Assembly: GCF_905475465.1 (NCBI RefSeq)
Contig: NC_062253.1
Span: 2,356,001 to 2,420,000, forward strand
Direction of reading: 5' to 3'
Length of the DNA stretch: 64,000 bases
DNA from: Pieris napi
Lineage: Eukaryota; Arthropoda; Insecta; Lepidoptera; Pieridae
Position numbers and translations under genes: made by a program. This document shows positions 20,701 through 32,700 of the stretch, in pieces (position 1 is the first letter of the stretch; the number at the start of each line of letters is the position of its first letter). The notes below the pieces were generated by a model, which did not search any database, had not been told where the DNA came from, and saw only the letters and a program-made list of their open reading frames with translations.

Positions 20701-23700
20701 TCTAGAAATCTGCTGCCGGACCCCAATAGCTTAGTTTCCGAGTCACAAGTCTCTTCAAAACCTACAATTCAGACAGTAAATTTTGTAGAAATACATCGGC
20801 GCTGGCTTTCTGTGGAACGGAAACGTGATGCAGAGGTCCAAGACTTGATTGACAAGCACAATAATGGCGATTTTCCTAAACCGGTTGGTCAGACATGTGA
20901 CGTTAGGAATGGAGTTCTTTATTAACAAGGAGTAACATTGGGCTGCATTTTATAGCAACTGGCTCCAGCGGGGCAAACGGGCAAGTCAAGCGTGTGATGC
21001 GCGCTTTGAAAAGTTTTGCTAGCGATTATCGAAAGCGATCCCAATAGGCGTGACGAGTTGGGTAATGTGCAATTAGCGCTTAATAGTACTGGGTCTACAG
21101 TTCGGTATCCGTTCTCAATCTCTAGGTATGTCGAGAATTAGGTGTTCAAGTCCAGATTCAGAACAAGAACAGCGAATTGACGTAGAGTCAGCTAGGCAAG
21201 ATGCGTCTCCTAACATACAAAGGGCAGCCGCATCCGATACTTTACGATTTGACCAAGGTCGAGCTTACTATCAAGCCATTTTCTAAGGGCGATTTCGTAT
21301 TCATCAAAAGTTGCGAGCGCAACCAAACTGAGTTAGATAGGAAGTTTCTTCTTATTCTTATAGTGTCTCCTTGCGAAGGTTGGCGATCATCTTGGCTATT
21401 TTAATTTTGGATGCCGCGCTTCTAAACAATGACTTGGTGCTTTGACCAAACCAGTGTCTCAAGTTTTTCAACCAGGACGTGCGTCTGCGGCCAGGTCTCC
21501 TTCTACGTGCCACTTTGCCTTGTATGATTAGTTGAAGGAGCTCATATTTTTTGGAGTTGCGTAAAACGTGTCCGAAATACTCAAATTTCCTTTTCTTAAC
21601 CGTCATAAGCACTTCTTTGTGCTTCTGCATTCTGTCCAGCACGGTTGTATTTCGTATGCGGTCTGTCCAAGATATTTTAAGCATACGTTGATAAACCCAG
21701 ATCTCAAACGCTTCCAGTTTTTTTGGACATAGTCTCTGTCAGCGTCCAAGATTCTACGCCGTAGAGCAGCACAGAGAAGACGTAACATCGCGCAATACGA
21801 GTTCTAAGCTGTAAATTTAGGCGCTTGTCACAAAGTTCTTTTTTTTTTTTTAGTTTTGAAAAGGCGTTCCGAACTTAATCAATACTGCAGCGGATTTCGA
21901 TGCTATGGTCACCTCGACAGACCGAATGTTTGTGATATATTGACTGCAGGCTCCGATACACTGTCCGCAGGATCAGACACGCTTACAGCGGAGTCTGATA
22001 CCCTAAGTAACATTTCAGATCGCGAAATCTTTGAGCATGAGGTCCGAATTCACGCAGAGCAAGACAGTCCGTAACTTATAGGTATGTGTAATCTGTAAGC
22101 ACTGAAGTCTACTTAACTATGTTGGCACGATTAGTGAGAAGAGTCATTGAATAACGTGGTGTGTGTGTGTGTGTGTGAAGGTGGTCGAAAGGATAATGTC
22201 GTCCGGGCCATGCAGCTGATAGCGGCTGGTCGAAGGGACACATTCATCCGGTCCAACCGTAAGTGTTCATTGGTCGAAAGGATAATGTCGTCCGGGCCAC
22301 GCAGCTGATAGCGGCTGGTCGAAGGGACACATTCATCCGGTCCAATCTTAAGTGTTAATTGGTCGAAGGGACAGTGTCGTCCGGTCCATGCACAAGTGGC
22401 TGGTCGAAAGGACACACCCGTCCGGTCCAATCTTAAGTGTTAATTGGTCGAAGGGACAGTGTCGTCCGGTCCATGCACAAGTGGCTGGTCGAAAGGACAC
22501 ACCCGTCCGGTCCAATCTTAAGTGTTAATTGGTCGAAGGGACAGTGTCGTCCGGTCCATGCACGAGTGGCTGGTCGAAAGGACACACCCGTCCGGTCCAA
22601 ATTGATACTGTGTGAATAATTGATCCTAAGGATAGGACATGCCGATAAAGAGTGTAATGTTTGTTAAGTGATTAGAAAAAGGTGCCGTCCGGTCCATGAG
22701 TGGTCGAAAGGACACACGTTTTTTTTTTTTTTATTTATTCTGATAGTCATAGTTGTATGACAGTAGCATTACATCTAGTAGTCATAGCTTGTCAGGTTGG
22801 GCGAGCGGGTAGATTTACTGACACCTGTCCGATTGATTCTGTCACTGTTACAGGACTGCAATCTGATGCGCCCGAGGACGGTCGAAAGTCAGTCCGGCCG
22901 TGACGGCGCATTCCTAGCGCCATCTGTTTAGAAATAGTAGAATTATTGGAACGAGATTTGACTATGGTCAGTCTGGCGGAGCGTCGTGTCGATGGTCAGC
23001 GCGAACATGTTGAATTTCGTTTAGTTTTCGAACGTCAACGGCGAGCGCACCACGTCTGCGACGAATCGCTTTTTGTTCCAAATAATCTTGTGTCTTTTTG
23101 TTACAAAACTAATTAAAAGTGATAGATTAAGTGATTCCCTAATTACGAGTGAATAGATTTTAGTGAATTGCTGTAAGGGAGATACTTTTTGTGATTCTAT
23201 TGTTCCTACCCACATAACAACTTATTGAAGACATGGCTTATTCTTATGATAAAGGGCATCCGCCCATAAATTTAACATCTTTTCTGTTGACGTTAATAAG
23301 TGTTCTTGTTTACCTATATGAATGAAGTTATTTTGAGTTTAAGTTTTGTTTTTATTATCTATGAAGTGGTGCAACCTGGCCTTTTTTCAATAAACACTTG
23401 AAACTCAAACTCAAACTCAAAATATCTTTATCCAAGTGGGTAACCAAGTACACTTTTGAATCGTCAAGTTAAATTAATCGTACTTACAATAAAGAAGAAA
23501 TGTTTCTGTTATCTGTTTCATTTACCCCTTGATAGCACGTGATAACCCATTATATTAAATTTTATAGGACGCAAATTCAAGCCTCAAGCACGTTATACGC
23601 AGAATGATGCATGCGGTCGCTCAAGCAGATATAATATTCCGAAATGCCGACTTCGACGAAGATGGTATACCAGATAATATAGGTAATAGTTATTTATTCA

Positions 23701-26700
23701 TGTTTACTATATCATACATATTACTATATCTACGGCTTATGTCACAATTAAACGTTACAATAAAATAAAAATACTAGTACTTTTTGCTTATTGTGACGAA
23801 AAATATTACCAGCAAAATAGCGAACAGATTTAGATTTGGCATTCTGATAAACAATAAACTACAAGCTCCCTCCTTATCAGAATGCCAAATCATAAAATGA
23901 CTGCTTTACGACTGATTTGAGCGCGACCACCGCTGCCAAAATCGTTGTGAGAGTTCGAAACGTGAGTTACAGAATCGCAAGGCAGGTATGAGATAGGCAC
24001 TTAACAATGCTCCAAACGTGTAAAAGAAGTGTGAAAACCGTGTAGAAGAAAAAGTGTAAAAGAAATAAAAATTGATCCCACTACCGAATATACCCAGCAG
24101 ATTCGAAAGAGAGGTGCCTGAACTCCTTGGTTTTGCAGACGGCATTTGAAAAATTCTGCTGATTTTAAACCTTGGGAATGAATAAGGGACGATAATTTTA
24201 ATATTCTGTATTTGCTAAATGATTTAGCAATTTACTAAGAACGTAACACTGACTAAAGATCTCCGATCGTGCAGTGGCATCATATTAAAGTTCTCAAGTC
24301 GCTGAGTGCCTATGAGAAATTCCTGTACTAATAAAAGCTAGGTGTTATGTAAATGATCTTTGAATGTTTTCAATGAGTTGCGAATGTATATGTCACCGTA
24401 AAATTGCAAAAACCGTTAGATTGTAATCTATCTCGCGAGATTATAAACTGTCGAAAGATTGTGAACTTGACGAACTGCTTACAATTTAACGTATTATTAT
24501 TCGGTAGTTATATGATATTGTTAGGAAATAAAATTAATCTGTAATTAACCAAATAAGTTTGAATGATAACGAAGTTAGTGTAGTACAATCTACCGAATAA
24601 TAATACGTTAAATTGTAAGCAGTACGCTGAGGTTCACAATCTTTCGACAGTTTATAATCTCGCGAGATAGATTACAATCTAACGGTGTTTACAATTTTAC
24701 GTTAACATATATAATACTGTGAACAAAAACCTATCACGGAGTGTCACACAGTACAACACAATTTCACTTTTTATTATTTAACGAGAGGGACACGTGAATT
24801 GTACTATAAAAAAAATTCATTCTATTAAATAAACCCTAAATGCTATATAATACTAAGACGTTGTTATGCCATCGCGTTTTAACACACGCCTAACGCCATC
24901 TATTGCTCAAACAGATAATTAATTTAGACATACTGTATACAATATCCAATCACTTAGAACACGTCATCGAATATATTTAAACCACACCGTTTAAAAAATA
25001 ACGGTACTTTTATTTTGGAATCACTAATGATACGGAATAACCTTGAAGTTGTGTGATTAGGGAGCGTTTAAGTATTACGTAACAAATTTAGGGAGGGGGG
25101 GGGTCCTTTTGTAAAGCGTTACGATGCGGGGCGGGGATTGAATTACGCGTTATTTTTAATATTATTTTCTACTTACACCACATAATAGTAACTAAAGAGT
25201 CACTAGGTGGTCACGAAACGTTTTACTAGACTTGGGTACAGTACTGTACTACTGTACTGAAAAACGTTACGGCGAGTTCATGGGGGGGGGGTCAATAATC
25301 TCTTGTTTATTAATCTATACTTGAACGCTCCCTTACAGGTTTTTCAGTGAAGTACATCCTGGTGCTTACATCGGATGAGACAAACACGCAAGTTTTTGGC
25401 GATTTACTTCGAAATCGGTCGATTGACGGCAGGGCGTATTTGATGCATTTTGCAAGACTTCGTCGCCTCTCTGAAGTCTGCCTTGGGGTTGCGTTTTCGG
25501 GGCATGCTTTTCATAATAGGACATTGGGACTAAGGTACAAATTAAAAGTGGTCTTAAACGGTCATTTGGGTCTCATATGGTACAATTTTTTTTTGTGGTA
25601 CAATCTAAAGTTCGAATATTCTGCCACAGATAAAGGCGTGTATAAAAGGAATTTAACATAGAAGTTAGACATTATGTGTCATATCATTATAGTAAATTCT
25701 TAAATTATTTTATCACTACATCATCACATTATTAATATATAGACAGACATAGACATAACATTTATTACTAACAAAACACACACAGAAACACACAAAATAA
25801 CAATTATAAAAAAGAAAAAAAAAAGAAAGAGAGATAACAATTTTTTTTGTCTTTTATAGAACAAGGTACGTAATAAGTGTGTAATGCGTGTGTGCTGTGG
25901 TTGTAATTGGCCCTGGCTCAGCATTATGCTGAGGAACAGACTGTATATTATTACGTTATCAAATTAATATTAATTATAATGTTTAGATATAGTGAGTGTT
26001 GCCCATTTCTATAGAGCTAGCTTTATTAATAACTTGATTTCTATCGAAGCAACAGATATTTTTTTTTAATTGTTTCAGTTTCACGTCATTGGGCGGCGGT
26101 ATGGGGGGCGCAGCGGGAGGCTTATGCGATAGGCGAGCTTCCGGTCGTTCGTTTAATACACTTGCGTTGGCGCACGGCACGTCAGACGAGAACGAACGTG
26201 TGCCTGAGAGGGTCGCCGCGTCTACGCTGGCTCATGAGATGGGTAAATCTTTTACCTAGATATAGTTTTCATTACATTTCATTAGCAGTGGCGCGTCACA
26301 ATAAATTTTCACCCGCCTTAGATTTTTCTTGATCATTATTGAAGTCATACTTCTTTAGGCCCGTTTACGATGCGCGCGCACCGTGACACAAAATTAACAG
26401 AATGAAGTTAGTGGCGCATGTTGGCACGCACGCCGCCTTTGTTCACTGTATTTATATTTATAATATTTATCCACATGCTTTGAGTTTCTACATTTAAAAC
26501 ACGTGTTTTTATTTTGTTTTCATTATACAAGTGTGAATTTTATATGTGCGTCTGAATTATAATCAGAAGTGATTTAAAGTGAATATTTAAATCAATACTA
26601 ATTAATATTAGAAAATAATAATAAATATAAATTTAATATTAGTAAATATTTATTTCTTTAATTTTTCAAATGTAAACTGAACTTCATTGACTATAATGGC

Positions 26701-29700
26701 TCCTTTTCCAGTCTTTGATTATTTAATTGTAATTAATTATTTGCACGCAATCAAAAACTATTTTTAATAATGCCAAAGAAGTATAACTTCTTACGCGCGT
26801 ACATAAGTACACGCACCCTTTTTTTTATTAATGGTGTATTGTTGGCATGTTAGTTCTAATAAAGACATTCTCTTTAAAAAACTATGTTACAATCAGACCC
26901 TGTATGTTACCATAACCACGAAAACACTAAGAGAGCTGGTTAACCTAGAATATTAATTAACAGGAATATTCCTCCTAATTATTTAAGTTTCGTGATCCTG
27001 TTAACACCTGGAACAAAGACCAACTAAACTTCTAAATCTACTGGACACTTAGTAGAACTATACTGTGGTTTAGTGATATAATTTCTTCAGGACACAGTTT
27101 TGGTGCGCATCATGATGATAACTTTCCAAATCCGGAATGTAAGGGCTATCTGATGGGGTCTCAATCGTCCACTACACAAACGGCCCATACTCTGGAGTTC
27201 TCGCTGTGCAGTAAGCGGCTCATCGCTGCTACCTTGAGCAGCATGAGCTATTGTCTTGCGGTGACTGAAAGACCATATTGTGGAAATGGTAAGTCCAAAA
27301 CGGCTATGATGAGGTGTTTGTATTTTAGATGGACCATTTATTTCAAATGTTGTATATTTTAGTAAGGAATCTTGACGCCAGATTGTCCTCGCCGTTTCGC
27401 CATTCTGATAGGTTAGCGGCTCTTTCCCTTGGCGTTGCGTCGAGATGTGAGGTATCTCTGCATCTTCTACTGCATTTACCATGGAAAGTGTTGTTCGGAC
27501 CTGCAGCTGAATTTCATCATCGGACCTCGACGTCCGTCGTTCCACAACTGAGCGTTTTTTAAGCAGTTTTTGCCGCGCACCTCCACTATGTGGAACCAGT
27601 GGACCACTGAAGTATTTCCGAACCAATTTGACTTAGGGTCCTTCAAGAAAATGACATATCAATTCCTAAAAGGCTGATAACGCACTCTGGCATTAACCCT
27701 CCCAATTGGTATCATTTAACAGCAGGTGAGCCTCGTGTCCCTTTCTCTCAGTTTTGTTTCTTTAGGAATCTGGTAATTCTTATGTCTAAAATATGCTCTT
27801 TCTAGGTATAGTGGAAAAGGGGGAGGCCTGTGACTGTGGTCTTCCATTCTACTGCAAGACTAGAGATCCCTGCTGCACCCCCAGAGCTGGTGGAACACTT
27901 GATTCTGAGTAATAATAATTGACATACATTGCCATTTAGAAATACCTAATCATTATTGCATTTAAGTCCCGTCACATTATTAAAAAAAAATGAAATTCCT
28001 GCAACTAATAATAATGGTGGTTAATGGACTCAGTTTCCGGACTTAGACTATCATTAGGTCCGTTGTGCATTAAGTCCTTGCTAACTAAGCTAGCCAAGGT
28101 TTTGAGGGTTGAGGTTTTTGTTACAAATAATCACAATTTTCTATTAAGCATACATATTTGTGACTATATGTGCGACTGCGAAGGCCAAGGTTTCTGATAC
28201 CAAGGGTCAGAACTAGTCTGTTGCAGAGATTCTTTTTTTTTACTTGGGGAAATGCGAGGGAGGGTAAAACTTGCTGAGTTTCTTGCCCGTTCTTCTCAGA
28301 ACAAGGCCTCCTGGCGAATTTTGTAAACGTTTTTGACATTCATAAGCATGCCCTAAGCATCAACGCATCTAAACTTAATAAACGTATTTTTATTGATTGA
28401 TTGAGTGAGTTCACAGTAGCGACATTATCGTATTGGCTTAGTACTGTACGGATAGTGTTTGAATTTTTGTAAATAAATAAATATAGAGACATTAAATTGC
28501 AGTGCTCTTCACAAGGAAGGTTGCTCGCTAGCACCACGTGCAAATTGCCATCCGTCTCAGGGCCTCTGTTGCAACGCAGACTGTCACTATGCTAACTTCA
28601 CAAAGAGTGGCATCGTAAGTATTCTTACAAATGCAATAATTATGAGTTTACGACCCTATTAGTTGTAAGCGCAATCATTTTGAAGTTTGAAGAGAGAATA
28701 CACGACGGCGCGTATGAGAAAGGCACTATAGGGGTATATTTATATGATCGTTTTATATTTTGTATAGGTACATAATTCGACTGAGGGTCTTTCAAGAGGC
28801 GTACCAATTCTTAAAAGGCAACGCACTCGCGAGCCCTCAGGCATTGAGAGTGTCTATTGGTCTAAGATCCCGCTATACAACGACCTTCACCGAGATGCTT
28901 ATTTAATGAAACTTATTTTATATATAATTTAATATGTCAATAAATATAATCCATATGGGTTGCCTAGCAAATTTCAGTCCAGAGTATTTTTAATTAATTT
29001 TAAAAATTAAAAAAAAAAATATTTTTTTAAACATTTCACCGGTATGATTATTAGATAAATTCTATACCAATCGAAAGTATGAAGCCCATAGAATATGCAA
29101 AAGTTAGGTTGTTTTTAATCAATTAATTATTTATGTGTTTATTTTTTATGTGACACTAAAGTATATATACATCTTTAGTATAAAAGAAGGTTTTAGTGAT
29201 ACATATATAATACTACCCTGATTAAAAATATTGATTGAAAAAAGTTCAAAAAATTTACTACATGCAAATTATAAAAAAAATTTTTTTTTTTAAATATTAA
29301 TTAAACATACTCTGGACTGAAATTTGCTAGACAACCCATATGGATTATATTTATTGACATATTAAATTAAATATAAAATAAGTTTCATTAAATAAGCATC
29401 TCGGTGAAGGTCGTTGTATAGCGGGATCTTATACTATATGGGCGGTGGGGTGGTATCACTCAAACGGTAACATGGTTTTGGAAAAAAATTACTATTAAAA
29501 AAAATCATGTGTCCAATTCACACGTGGGAGAAGTGAAACCTTCAAAAACAAAGTTTTTATAATTAAAATATTATGTAAATTAGACTTTTTCTCTATCTAA
29601 ATGTAGGATCTTTTCTTTAAAAAAAATATATATTTTAATGTTAAATTTTTATTTATAACTTTAATATCAATCTTTAATTTGGTATAAACTAAAATAATAA

Positions 29701-32700
29701 AAGTTTGAAATAAATTGACAAGATCCAACGTGGGAGAAAATGAGATAGGAAGCATTATACAGTGTATAAACTTTTAATTAAGTGTAGTACGAAGTTTTCA
29801 CTTCAAAAAGTTTCTATAATTAATGATTTGTAAATAAAATTGATAAATTATCTAATTTTATAAATAAACTACTTACTTGACTTACTTATTTAATATCCAT
29901 CAAATCTGTTTTTTTATTTCAGAAAATGTTCAAATACACACTAATTTAAAGTTTATACGCTGTATAATGCCACCTATCGCACTCTCTCCCACGCCAAATC
30001 CTATTAATTTATGTGTCTGTCTCTTTTTACTGTCGCTTTCTCACTCTCTCCCACGCCAAATCCTATTAATTTATGTGTCTGCCATTTTTTACTGTCGCTT
30101 TTTCCGTTGCATCCGGTTTGAAATCACAACGATTCTAAAGAAGTTTCACTTCAATAAATTATTATTTGCGAGAGACACTGCAGTTGATATAAATTTAATA
30201 AACAATGATATGATATATACGATACAAATAATACAAGAATTGACCAAATCATTTGACTAATAATGTAAAATTCCATTAAAGATAAATTTGCGCGCCATTG
30301 TGTGTGGTAGAATATGCGAACTTACGATTGTACCACCTTACACATTTTTGTACCATATTCTTGCAATCAATAACTTATTATTATTAACATTAAGTGAACA
30401 GTCTTATCGTCATTATCTCTCTTTTCAACACAGCGTAAACACAATTTGACAGAAAGAGATGAACACAATTTGAAAGAGAGTTGCAATAACACTGATTTAG
30501 TTTTTAATAATAAATTATAATTTTATAAAGGGTTTTTTGTAGGACTGTACGCGTCAAGCGGAAACCTGTACATGCCCAGACCTTAAGAATTGTAGATGTG
30601 GTCTTGGTGGACGCTGTTTGCCAGACGGAACTTGTCAAGCTGCAGAATGCGCTGTTCTCGGACTAAGGGAGTGTACATGTAAGCACACACCCGTAAGTTG
30701 TTTTTTTTTTTTTTATTAATATAGTCTGTGCGGAACGAGAACTGTCCTGGGATCGCTGTTACTTTAACCTCAATCAGTTATTATAAAGCGTAATATACAT
30801 ACACACTTACAGAAGAAATATTACATAAATAATTAAAATGTACGACATATATATACTCTGACTTTTAATTCCGTAGAATTCTGACAGCTATCATTTTTTG
30901 ACATGTCAGAGATGGCAAACCTTTTTGGCACATTATTTAATTTCAATACGAGTCGAAACATCTGAGTCTATACGTACATTATACTGTTAGTTAATGTTTC
31001 CATTTTATTAAGTGCGGTGATCGGCGATCCACATTAAGTGGTTTTACGGCGACTGATAATTACGTCCCTTTTCATCACAAACTGTAAAAACGCACAAGTA
31101 AAGATAACATTTCTTTAAAGGTTATATAATAAAGCTATAGAATAAAAAGTAAAGTACTTAATTAAAATTAATTCGATATATTGTTCGTGATATTGAAATA
31201 CATATTTGTTATTTTTGTATTAGGCCCATTGATATACAAAAAACCCAAGATGCACACTCAACGTCTAAAAAACGTCCTCAAAAAATGAGCGCAACATTCT
31301 AAATTGTGCGCTCATTTCAAATAGTCTCGCGTCTAATAAGTGGAGTCGATGTTATTTATTTGTGTTTTTTTTTATAAATAAATTTATGTATTTTGGAACT
31401 TTTTTGTGTGTAGTTTTTGACTACGTAGCCAATTTAAAAAAAAATTTTAATTTAAAGAAAAAACTTTTTAACCGGATTAAAGTTATGTATTATTATAAAT
31501 TTACAACTATTTAACATCCAACATATTTTGTCTTCAATTACCGTGACCACGCACGCTGTAAAGCACCCGAAAAGTCGGATAAATTTAAAATTATGTTAAA
31601 TAGTTGTAAATAAAAAAGTCATGTTCGACTCCACTCAATACCTTGTCCTACCGACCACGGTCGGTCGTAAAATTTTATTGCTTTAAGTACGTATACACTG
31701 CGTTGTAATAACAACTTTAAGCAATTCTCGTAAGGTTGATTTTGCAATAATATATGCTTGTAACATATACTGTTATAGAAAGGGACAGAAATAGTGTTTC
31801 GGGACACTTTCGAGCGTTACTTTTATTCGAGACTGTGACATCTTGGGTTCTTTGTATATCAATGATTAGGCCACTTGATTAAGTAAATATTTAGATTTAC
31901 CTTTTTGTAGGTAAAACATAAAAAATACGTAGCATTTTTTTATTGCCCTTATAAGTCAAATTTGTCCCTTTTTCGGTGGAGAACTTAGATTATCATAATG
32001 CGTAAGCTTTATTTCCAGGGTGGTACTTTAGGTAAAATGAAAATGTGCGGAGTCTGTTGTCGGATACAATATGGCTCGGCTCTGTGGTGCGTCGGCGCAG
32101 AAATTGCGGCTAAATATGCGTTTGAACTAAATTTATTACCGGATGGTTGGCCGGATCCTGAATATATAGGTCGTGAGTTGGAATTTATGAAAATTATGTA
32201 TTTTTTATTGTAATCCAAAGATAATATTATATTATATGTAACTGGGATTCAGCTACAAAAGCAGGGCATGCGTTGTGATCGGGATATCTTACCGTTCGCA
32301 CCAGATATAGAAGTTACTTATTATGTTCACATACATAGTTATGTTGTTTAAAAATTAATAGATGAAGTAACCTACTCATTATCGTGTAGTCCTATTTGGT
32401 TTTTTAGTAATTTTATAGACATATAGATAGGCGTGATTTATCTTAGTATCAGTGTCGTAACTATAGGTCTACCAGAATCTGATGGCAAAAAAAAAAATTA
32501 AAAATTAGCGATTTTCATATGGCAATAAAAGAAAAATTTCATCTGTCAACTGAAATTTTGAGGAATTGTTTTTGGTTTGGCTTCAAATTTCCTTTAAAAA
32601 GTGATGAAAATGTCGAAGAAACCTCTTCGATCGCAAGCAAGACATATTGTTTTCAATGTTTATCAAAGAATACTTGATCAACAAGATGCAGAACATACAC

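Larger units (their letters stand above)
18907..23268 (+). mobile_element. Ty3/Gypsy-type LTR retrotransposon, non-autonomous
   Basis: LTRs 18907-19274 and 22901-23268 (368 bases each, identical by eye), TSD AATT (18903-18906, 23269-23272). Inside: Gag fragments with two CCHC knuckles (CHFCKILGHRQADC, CYICGQVGHIATIC), a protease DSGSS motif near 20290, then directly the end of the RNase H domain (YREGRGMEYADCLSR), integrase-side sequence and a basic C-terminal part to about 21340. Reverse transcriptase and most of the integrase are missing. An antisense LINE piece (21343-21835) and a minisatellite (22178-22605) fill the rest. Inserted in intron 4 of the ADAM10-like gene. Confidence 0.92.

Noticed and set aside
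22178..22605. CRISPR-like array
   Set aside because: Repeats are contiguous 85-base units without unique spacers, inside a eukaryotic LTR element; a minisatellite.
28121..28339. 72-codon minus-strand ORF
   Set aside because: Overlaps an old retroelement tail shared by copies A, B and C; frames differ between copies.
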